This document shows positions 47,423 to 59,100 of a stretch of 64,000 bases of DNA, in pieces. Numbering within the stretch: the first letter of the stretch is position 1; each line of letters begins with the position of its first letter. Below the pieces are notes generated by a model. The model did no database searches. It was not told the origin of the DNA and saw only the letters and a program-made list of their open reading frames with translations. A program made the position numbers and the translations under genes. The DNA comes from Monoplex corrugatus (lineage: Eukaryota > Mollusca > Gastropoda > Littorinimorpha > Ranellidae), in NCBI GenBank assembly GCA_030674185.1, contig CM060307.1:68114405-68178404 (forward strand). The letters are read 5' to 3'.

Positions 47423-50400
47423 GGGAGAGTCCACACTATCTGAAATGGCAGTGTTTGCGACCAGAGTGTCAGATTATGGGATGTCCCAGGCCACAATGTC
47501 CAGGGCCACAGCGTCCAAGTTGAAACGTCCGGGAACTGAATATTCTAGGCCCGGGAATATCTACATCCACAATGTCCAGGGTCAGACTATCCACATGTGG
47601 ATGGTCCATGCCTGTATGGCTGGAGCCCAAATGTCTGAGAGCCACAATTGTCGCATATCTCCCATCCGATGTGTAGCGGTTTTTTTTTGTTTTTTTGTTG
47701 TTGTTTTTTTTTGGGGGGAGGGGGGGGTGTGCTTTTTTTTCAACTATCCTCGAGTAGTACAGTGTTTTGAACTCCCCCTCTCTCTTAAAGGGAAAGAGAT
47801 ACAGATGATGATGTTGATCTGATCTTTTGTGTCTTTGTCAAAGGTTAGAGAGAGTGGGGATGAGGTACGAATTGCAAGAGCAGATATACCTTAGCCGTAG
47901 GCATCCCCGTCACGGTTATTTCCACCAGCGACAGCCATATCAACCTAAGAGTGACGAAGATTCTGATGAAGAATCAATCCGTGCTGGTTACTCTGCATCT
48001 ATCCCCCCAAAACGGCCGCCAGGGGAAGCGCAGTTCCCAGTGACAGATTATCAGATGCTGCTGAGGCAATTGATTCTAGGTGACAGAACTGCTGTCTATT
48101 CCCAATCTTCAACTATTTCATCCAATGCCCATGTGGACACCGTGCTGCTCGATCGCATGATTTCTCAAGGAAGCGGTCTGGAGGTATGTTTTGTTTCGCT
48201 TTTAGGCTAGCACATTTCGTATGTTCTGTTTAGATTTAGTATATTTCTTTTTCTCTCTCATTAACTCTTCTGTTTGGGTTTTTTTTTTTAAATTGTGTTC
48301 ACTTTATATTTTCTTCTTTATTTCATCTAGGCTGCATCGTTTTCATCCAAATCATTTTAGAAATCTGAAATATAGTTGTAGCGTTTTATTCAAAATGCAA
48401 TTTCAACGAGAGAGGGGAAAATACAAGTGCATCTGAGTAAATCGGAAAACGACAGCCGCAGCAGCGGCACCAACGACAACAGCAGCAAACAAACAAATGT
48501 ATAGACAAAAATCAAACACATAACAGACAAATAAACACAGAAAGGAAAACTATCATACCAACATGAGTGTTTGTAATGTTTAGAAAAAAAAAAGATTGGC
48601 TTTTCATTTTCAGAATTCTTGTGTGTACGATAACCATCATAATGTTCTCCGGTTTCCTTTGCAGGGGTATTTTCAGTACTTGTATTACTTAAAAAGAACT
48701 CAAGACGTATACCTACAGAACTGCAGAGATTACTACTTATAACTTTTCAAAGTCTGGTCATGTTACAGCTGATCTGTGTCTGCGTCTCTGTGTCTCTTCG
48801 CGTGTATGTATGCTGGTGTGTGTGCGTGTTTTCATTTATCCGTATGCATATGTGTGTGTATGAAAAATGTGTGTAAGTTATCAAATGATCTGTATGTTTT
48901 CCTTCGTTCTGTAAATTTTGTGGACTAGTAGTATCACCCGTTTCTGATTTCATGTTATGACCTGTTATCCGTTGTAGACTTTTTTCATGAGCTGGCTTTC
49001 TTTATACCATGTTAATATATGGACCTGGTAATCTTCCCCCTCCCATGTTTTAAAAACAATCTGTTACTGTATGAAGTGCGATGGGCATGCATTGACATGG
49101 GCGTTTGCACTGTACAAATGAAATTTATTGGCATGATTGTTACAAAACTCCTCATGACCTTTTATTACTGAACATCTATTCGGTAACAGTGACAAGGAAT
49201 GTATATCTCCGTTTAAACCAAAACCATGTGTCACAATTCGTGGGAAAATAAAATCTCCGTGCAGCCAAGGATGACTTTTTTCATAGTTTGCGTTGAGGCA
49301 GAAAAATTTGGTACTTAAAAATAGCAGACTGGGATGGCAGGATTAGGTTAAATCTTTATCCCAGCATTCTGATTAATTCTGCGTTAAAATACGATGTTTT
49401 AATAAATGCCAGCCTAGTTTTATGTGATGGTGTGGTGGTAAGGATGAAGGTGAAGACAGGAGGAGAAGAACAGAAGAGCGTAGATGGTAATGCAGCCTGG
49501 CAATGAAGACCCGTGGAAGGCAGAGCTGGTGTTTCTCTCTTTTATTCTGACCCAAACGTTTAAAACCAGAGCAGAAGAGAAAGGCGCGTATGACACTCAC
49601 ACTCATCCGCTTATATACTCGGCAAGTGAACCGCATAGACAGCACCGCGAGCCTGCAGAGGAATCGATCCTTTGGGGCCCCATAGAGGCCAGATTTGTGT
49701 TTCTTCGTGCAAGCTCAGCGGTGTTTATCTTGCGATCCACATAACAAATATCATCATATTATATATCACAAAAATCTACACAGCACACAGATTGTTGTGG
49801 TCTACATCATTTTACATAATGTTCACTTAGATCGAAACTATGAGTGATTTAAGTCAATGTTTACACTTTGCTGAAAGGGGTTTTAGCCGTATTTTTACGT
49901 ATTTAATCAGTTAATATTAATCCATGAAAATATCAAATAAATGGGTAAATAGACGATAACCGAGAAGTTTATGTGGACATACTTTGAACAGGTAAATCAA
50001 CCTCTCGGTGCAGAAATTGATCGATGAACAGGTGAATGAAAACACAACTGATCCTAATTTGGACACGCGCAGTCTGACCACAATATGGAATGCCAGAATC
50101 TCTTCTAATACCTTACTGCTTTGCAATGTTTTATTGCAGTATCAGTTCTGTTTATAAAAGGAGCAAAATTGTAAATGTAATTATGTATTGTAAGTCAGAT
50201 TTTAAACATTAATAATTAGATTCTACATCCCGGCAAGATGGCGGTCATTTTGGCGGTTTGCCACACTTAGATTTGGCCTGAACTTTCTTTAATGCAAGGT
50301 TAATATCTAATGAGTAAAGGTGTGATGTGGTTCGAATGAAAGATTAGAATATCAACATTCTAATCGTGATCTTAAAATTTCCACAATTTATTTCATTATT

Positions 50401-53026
50401 TTACAAATTTCCGATTATCGTCATGGCTCACTAGTCGGAAATTTGAATAGATCTAGTACCGAACAATCGAACAACAAACTATTGATTTCAGAGAAACGAG
50501 GGGAAATTTCGAGGACATTTCCCGTAAGAAATACGTACTTTTCTAGAATGCACAAGTTACTTATTCCCTAGCTTTTAAGGATTTAAATACGAATTTCCTA
50601 ATATTATTGAGAATCACTGAACCAGGGGAAGTAATTGTACTCAAAATCGTTTGAGAAGAAAAAGACGTCTGCTACACGCCATTGGGTGTGCACGGCTACA
50701 TTTAGAACTGTGTGCATATGATATCATGTTGCCTATGAAGTTACTCGGAAGAACCGAAGTCAGGACTTCTCAGAACAGATGCCTGAGGAAACTTTTTAAT
50801 TTAACCTCAGACCAAAGAATATCTACGAAATGCGACTATCATCTTGGTGAACCAACAAGAAGCGCTCCTGGCAACTGCAAAAAAATTGCAAGTTTCCATA
50901 GCGTTGTCATTCTGCCTTCTATGACACACTAAGTCTGTCCATAAGTGGTGTTGACCAAAGTGTAAAAAAAACATAGAATATTTGATCTTAAAACAATGCA
51001 ACATAGAATATTTGATCTTAAAACAATGCTTGCGAAATCTTTTATCTATAAATGCAAAGTAGACAAATGTGTTCCAAATGCACAATACTTTACAAAGAAT
51101 GTTAAATCTGAGATTCAAAACTGAACAGTATAAAGCCAAAATACACTTTCACTTGTCCATTTATAATGCTCAGTGGAACGACTATATGCCAATGTTTTCC
51201 CCGTCATCATCATCATCAGGTGCCCTGCCGCATGGCGTTGGCGACCATGGACTTCCAACCATCTCTATCTCTCGTTGCCCCTAGCATCTCCCCCACCCTC
51301 CTCATCCCCAGCCACTCTGCAAGTCCTTCCAGCATTCTCTCCCAGGGTCTACCTGGTGCTCTTTTTCCCTCCATCTTTCCCGTTGTGACCAGGTGCTCCA
51401 AATCCCCCTTCCTCATAAAATGGCCTATAAATGTTGCCTGTCTTTTCCTAATCTTCCTTATGAGTTATCTACTTGTGTCTGCCTCCATCAAGACTGTCTC
51501 GTTTGTTTTCTTTGATGTCCATGGAACTCTCAACATTTTTCTTAGAAACCACATCTCGGCTGCCTCAATCTTGCTCTGGCTTTGCTTGCTGACTGTCCAC
51601 GCCTCACATCCGTACAACAGTATTGGTTCTATATAACATTCAAGGACTCTTTTTCTGATGTTAATTGATAGGCATTTGTTGGTAAGAATGCTTGTCATCT
51701 TCTTGAATGCTGTTTTGGCTTGGCCGATTCTGCCAGCTATTTCCGATGTGCATCTGTCGTCTGATGGAATGACCGTTCCCAGGTATTTGAACTTATTAAC
51801 CTGTGTCAAGGTTGTGCCATTTGCTGTTATTTTGCATGAGAGGATTTCATGTTTTTTACTGATCACCATGACTTCAGTCTTCTTGCTGTTTAGTTCCAAC
51901 CCCTTACCTTTGCTTTCTATTTCTAGTATATTCACAAGGTTTTGTAGGTCCTTTTCAATTTCTGCAATTAGCACGGTGTCAATTGCGTACCGAATGTTGT
52001 TTATCATTTTCCCTCCAACCTTTAATCCAGGGTCTTCTTCTAGGTTTCTCATGATGTTTTTGCTGTATAGTGAAAAAAGATCTGGTGACAAAACACAACC
52101 CTGTCTGACTCCTCTTTTGATGTTTTGGAAAGAGCTTATATTGTTTTCTATTCTCATTGCATCTGTTTGTTCCCAGTACATATTCCTGATTATTCGTAGA
52201 TCTTTTCCATCAACATTGAGTCTCCCCAGTTGGTTGATCAATTCTTCATGTCGTACCCGATCGAAAGCCTTGTTATAGTCAACGAAGCATAAATGCAAAT
52301 CCTTATTCATCTCAATTGACCTCTCTATGATAGTTCTTAGGATGTATATGGCATTAATAGTTCCTTTCCCTTCCACAAATTCACACTGTTCTTCTGCTAT
52401 TTCTCTTTTGATTCTATTTCTTGTCCTCATGATGATTATTCTTAACAGGATTTTTGTTACGACTGATCAAACTGATTGTGCAATGGAGTTCGCATTCTAT
52501 AGCCCCTGTCTTCTTTGAAAGTGCGGATTTTCTTCATGACCTGTTCTTAAATCTTGATGAACACACTAAAACCTTCATTGACCAGAATATTGTCATATAT
52601 GTTTTGTATGCTGTAGGTTGTTTGTATGTGAACAATATTTGCTTTATATGTATAAATTGATATCATTTCTGTTATCATATTGTTCGTTGATGCTTGACTA
52701 TCGTATGCGAACAGCAAACAGATACAGTTTGTAAAAAAAATCATTAAAAAGTCTGTCCTTAAGAGTACCCTAGAAGGAAATTGTCACTGAGATTGACAGA
52801 GGAAGAAGTGATTGGGAGGAGGGGGGGAGGGGCGAGAATGGACCAACATCGACATACCTGACTTTCTTGTTGCAGCACTACAGATACTAAAGTGATTAGA
52901 TGCTGCTGTTGACAGTGTTGATAATGATGATAATGTTTATAATGGTGTAGATGATATGAATGACAATGAAAAAGAAAGTACTGTAAATATTAATGCATAG
53001 CTCGTGTGAAAAAAAAATGCGTGCAC

Positions 53027-53123
<97 letters not shown>

Positions 53124-56100
53124 CCTGTTTATCAGGTGATTGAACTTCTGAAGGGTGTCGTTGCGAGAGGTCGGGCAGCAAAGCTGGAGCATGTGCTTCG
53201 GTATCTGGCACTGTGCATCCGTTCTAATAATTTGGAGGTCAAGAAAGCTGCTTATGCTGCCATCCAGGTACGTTTTGTACAGTTATATTCCTCAAACAAG
53301 AACAGTTTGTGTTGTGTTGTGTTCTGTTGTGTTGTGTTGTGTTGGAACCATAACCTATGTAGTCTATCCAATGCCTTGCCTCCCTACACTAGAACTATTT
53401 TCATAGTTGCACAAAAACGTCCACAAATGTAGTAACAATATTTAGAAAGATATTTCTGAAGAGAAATTACATTGTGTCATAACTTTGGAAACAGAGCTCA
53501 AAGAGCAAAAGTGAGAATTTAGTATGAATATAGAATTAATGCCTAATCAGTGTACATGACAATAAAGCCTCAAGTATTTGATACAAGCGCCTTCATCAGA
53601 CAAACGAACCAGCTAACAGATAACATGCAAACAAGCAAACAAACAGTTTAAGACAGACAGACAGTCAGGACAACACGAGAAAGATAATTTTCCCTAAGCT
53701 CTTTTATTGTGAAATGTTTGTTAGATGTTGAGCTGTTTAAAATAATCACAGATGTGAGTTAAGCACGTTAAATTTGGATACATTTGTCATAAAATGATTT
53801 CAGATTTTACTTGGGGGGAAAAACTCTATTGCATTCTGATTTCTGTCGTACAGGACATATGCAGGATACCTACTCACATCTTCCAGCTTGTCGACTTAAT
53901 CGAAAATGGAGGCACTACCAGTGGATGGGGGCGTGGTCTGAGACGTGCCTTGTGCACTTGGTACAATAACAATGCCACCAATCCGCTGCATCTTGCCATG
54001 CACGTGACCAAGTACGGGAGTCGTCATAACTGGACCCATCGTGATGTCATCCGCTTGGCACACATTAAGCCTGTAAATGACGCCATCGGCTTCATCATTC
54101 GTTACGCGGTCAGAGGTATGCAGGAGGCGGAGACATACTACTTGGAGGATGGCTACTTGGGGCGAGAACAGCTGGAAAAGGTCAGTGATTTCTGCAGAAG
54201 GAGAACGATCATCTGCCAGGATCATAAGTCTGCTGGATCATTTTGGTATTACCGCGTGTTAAGGCCACTCACTCTGCTATCGTCTAGCCAGTGAGTGTGA
54301 AACTATATCTAAACTCCACTAACTAGCTTAGTGACAACTTTGTGTCATGTGTGTTGCTAGTGTTCCCCAAATGGCACACCTGGAGGTCTGTTATGCACAG
54401 AATGTACAGATGATGCACAGAATTTTGTCAGTGCGTCCCAAGGATGCGCTTAGTTTTGCACATTTGAATAAAGATCACATTCACATGAAGTGGGAGAACA
54501 CTGTCAAACGTCAGCACAGACCGGGTCCCTACTTTGGACCTCTCCTGATTGTGATGTGTTTTTGCCGCCCTCTTTGCACTCCAGCAATTTTAGACTCAGA
54601 ACAGCGTGATGCCTCTGCCATCGAAGCAAACACATGAACCAGTTCAAGAGCCGAATTCATGGGTGAGCAAATGCATCATTATCATCATCAGGTGCCCTGC
54701 TGCATGGCGTTGGCGATCATGGATTTCCATCTGCCTCTATCTCTCGTTGCCCCTAGCATCTCCCCCACCCTCCCCGTCCCCAGCCACTCTGCAAGTCCGG
54801 TCCAGCACTCTCCCCCTGGGTCCACCCGGTGCTCTCTTACCCTCCAGCCTTCCCATTGTGACCAGGTGCTCCAAATCCCCCTTCCTCATAAAATGGCCTA
54901 TAGATGTTGCCTGTCTTTTCCTAATCTTCCTTATGAGTGATCTACTTGTGTCTACCTCCATCAAGACTGTTCTGTTTGTTTTCTTTGCCGTCCATGGAAC
55001 CCTCACATTCTCCTCAGAAACCACATCTCGGCTGCCTCAATCCCGCTCTGGCTTTGTTTGTTGACTGTCCACGCCTCGCATCCGTACAACAGTATTGGTT
55101 CTATACAACATTCAAGAACTCTCCTCCTGATGTTTATTGACAGGCATTTGTTGGCAAGAATGCTTGTCATCTTCTTGAATGCAGTTTTGGCCTGGCCGAC
55201 TCTGCCGGCCACCTCTGATGTGCATCCGCCGTCTGATGAAACGATCGTTCCCAGATATTTGAACTTATCAACCTGTGTCAAGGTTGTGCCATTTGCTGTT
55301 ACCTTGCATGAGGGCATCTCATGTTCTTTACTGATCACCATGACTTCAATCTCCCTGCTGTTTAGTTCCAGCCCCCCACCTTTGCTTTCTATTTCTAGCA
55401 TATTCACAAGGTTTTGTAGGTCTCTTTCACTTTCTGCAATTAGCACGGTGTCATCTGCATATCGAATGTTGTTTATCATTTTCCCTCCAACCTTTAATCC
55501 AGGGTCTTCTTCTAGGTTTCTCATGATGTTTTTGCTGTATAGTGAAAACAGATCTGGTGACAAAACACAACCCTGTCTGACTCCTCTTTTGATATTTTGG
55601 AAAGAGCTTACATTGTTTTCTATTCTCATTGCATCTGTTTGTTCCCAGTACATATTTCTGATTATTCGTAGATCTTTTCCATCAACATTGAGTCTCTCCA
55701 GTTGGTTGATCAATTCATCATGTCATACACGATCAAAAGCCTTGGTGTAGTCAACAGAGCATAAATACAAATCCTTATTCATCTCAGTTGACCTCTCTAT
55801 GATAGTTCTTAGGATGTATATGGCATTAATAGTTCCTTTCCCTTCCACAAATCCACACTGTTCTTCTGCTATTTCTCTTTTGATTCTATTCCTTGTCCTA
55901 ATGATGATTATTCTTAACAGGATTTTTGTTACGACTGATCAAACTGATTGTGTGATGGAGTTCGCATTCTATAGCCCCTGTCTTCTTTGGAAGTGCAATG
56001 AAAATTGATTTTGACATATCTTTGAGGATTTTTCCAGTGTCGTAAATTTTATTTAGGAGGACTGTTAATGCATAAGACCTGATTATGCCATGAAGGAGGA

Positions 56101-59100
56101 TCAGCATGTCCGCTGACGCTGTGAACTGAGTCTGTGAACACTGATGCCAGTAATGGTCGAGATGCAGAACCACAAGTACCACACTCGTTTCATCAACCTC
56201 TTCTTATGTAGAAGAAAAAAATAGGAAATAAAAAGTTTCGTTAATGTCACAGGAGCAAATCAGTTGGAGCAGGCAGAAATTTAACAGGCAGTTTTTGCTC
56301 TTATGCACTGGAGTAGATATCGGGCAGAAGCATTGCATGTAGTGGTAGCAGTCGACTCAGTAAGGTGAGTGATATCTAATAAGCATTTGTGCTTTTATGT
56401 GGACTAGCTTATATCGTATTTGATTGGAAGAGATCCTAGAAATCCTCACTTTGAGATCAAAAGGGGAATGTCAAGCTCGCTAAGGCTTGAACTAGAGTGG
56501 AAAGACAGAGAACAGACCTATCAGCTCTAACACCCCCTTTCATGAACTAAATATGGAAATCCTTGGACAAAGTACAATTAAACAAATTTTATTTCTGACA
56601 AACAAGACAACATGACGCATCATTCGCACCGATCACAAACGTAGATATAGCATTGCTAGAAGTGGCACCCCAAAACCAACATTGCATACATTTCAAATCT
56701 TGAGAACAACGAAAATCACTTAGAAGCATTGCTTGAGGTGGCACCCCAAAACTAACACTGCATACATTTCAAATCATTCAAAACACCGGAATTCACATAG
56801 AACGTCATCAAACGCACACACTCACAGAAGATAAACGTCAGCAATGTACACATAAGTTAACCACGTACATAAGTTCTGCTTGCCTCAGACCTTTGCCTCA
56901 CATGTGTAGTGACCCTCACGAGGAGGAAAGAATAACCTTCCACACTTAGTCTCACCAAGGGTGACAATTACGGTCCATACGACGTCCCGATGCAAGGGTT
57001 CCCAATTTGTATCGAGTCGTTCGACGCTTGGACTGGCAAAACAGGTGCTGACTGGACGAATGCTGAAACGAAGCGAAGATCCTCAAAACAGCAGAAAGTT
57101 GAATCCTGCGAAGGGTGACGCCAAGGAAATGAGCCGAGTTGAACAGCTGGGCCGTAAGCTCGTAGCGTGGAGGTTACTGCCGAATCCTGCCGGAAGTTGC
57201 CGTCGTAGAAACGCTCACTGGCCGCACCTGCCTTGGACGCTCGTCACGTTACCGCAGCTCGGACACGCACGCCTCATCATAGAGCCTGGACCCAACACGG
57301 ATAGAAACGACGACTGGCACAGGACACTGCTGATCTTCTTCCCTCACACTGGCAAAACTAAGGAAACAACCTCCCCTACTGACCCGTAGGCATATGAACA
57401 GCTATTATTAGACACAGCAGCAAAACTCATTCACTCATAAAACATATTGACAAACTGCAATACCAATGACTAACATAACCGCCCAAACCACACATCAACT
57501 GTAGGAAAGGGGGACAGACGACGATTCACTCCTGGTTACATATCCTACAAAATACAGACCTCTAAACTTCCATGGAACAACGTCGAACTACAATTCGAAT
57601 GACTGACCTCGACACCCAAACCGCATACCGACTGTAGCAGAGGGGGACAGACGTCGATTCGCTCCTGGTTACATATCCGACAAAGACACAGACACTCTAG
57701 ACTTCCATAGAACAACGTCGAACTACAATTCGCAGGGCTCCCACTTTTCTGCAAATTGGCGGATTTCCTCAAAAACTAAGAGTGAGAATCCTTTAAAAAA
57801 AAATTTCCGCGAAAAAAAAACCTATAAAAAACTATAAATTAAGCTCAGATATGTGTCAGATTACGCCATTTTAAACGTAAATTTTCAAAATTTTCCAGGT
57901 GGGCAAGTCCCCCCCCCCCCCCCCCTGATTTTCAGGGATTTTTGCTTTTCCTCAATGGGAGCCCTGAATTCGAATGACCGTCCTCGACACCCAAACCACA
58001 TACCAACTGTAGCAGAGGGGAACAGACGTCAATTCACTCCTGGTTACATATCCAACAAAACACAGACCTCTTCCCACGCGCTCCTAGGACATAAAATCCA
58101 ACTATAAGTGGAATCTCTGACCAGAAACTGGTCCCAACCACCCTGACTGCATACTGACTGTAGCAGAGGGTTCCTGCACACCAACTGACTCCTCACACTC
58201 CAACTCTTATTTTTTCAAGCCAATAAAACAAGCGCACTGAACCACTGCTCACAGAAAACAGCCAAAAAAAACACGCAAAAATTTACACACATGCAGATCC
58301 ACTTAAGCCATAACTTAGGCCACAAACACAGGCTGGCAGAAACATCTGTTCACAGCCAAAATACAAGATCACGTAAAAACACACACACAGGCACAGGTAA
58401 ACCGTAACTGGACAAGTGAGTTTTACCCCAGTTGGCCAAAACTCCACACACACGCTAACCCAACCAAACACCCCTGTCCCCAAAATAAGAAAGGGAAGAA
58501 AAAATAAATAAATAAACAAACTGCCGTGACAGGGAACACTGACTCTAATACGCAGTGCTTGTTCTTTCTGTGGAGTTCAGTTTACAGTATGGATGGTCTT
58601 TTCTTCGAATTTTTTTCGTTGATGGACATCAGTTCCTATGTGCGCTCAAATGCACGAGTGAGTTTTTGTATACTTGTGGCTGCTTTGATTTTATTTTTTT
58701 ACCCCTTTATTATGGCTGTTGTACTCTATTTTAAGGGGTGAGCATGCTGAGTATTTTTGTGTTTCCATATGCCTCTGAACATTGACATGGTTTACAGGAT
58801 TGTTAGCATACATATTTGATATTCTGCGTGCTCATACACATGGAGTGGCTTAGTAGACACTGGCAGATCATCACTTATATTGACCTGGGAGATCGGAAAC
58901 GTCTTCATCCTTTACCCGCCAGGAATTGCTCAAGCATGTTCGAACATGAACTTTCCAATCCGGCGACCAGTGTCTTAACTGTTCGACTATGGCGCCTGTC
59001 CTGGGATGAATTGATACACTTGTCTGTTGCATAAAGAAATGGAATAACAATAACCATTACTTACCTGTATTATTACTGTGGCATCTAACCAAATCAAAAC

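Noticed and set aside
47445..47822. 125-codon frame before the RO60 exon at 47844
   Set aside because: Starts in a degenerate repeat and runs through T and G homopolymers; it is not in splice phase with the gene.
51658..52278. 206-codon plus-strand frame, and a similar 230-codon frame at 55058-55750
   Set aside because: Both are antisense shadows of the RTE family R reverse transcriptase; the recurrence at both sites comes from the repeat.
56961..57389. 142-codon plus-strand frame in a GC-richer stretch
   Set aside because: No recognisable domain and no splice or start context that links it to a gene; possibly internal to a decayed LTR element.
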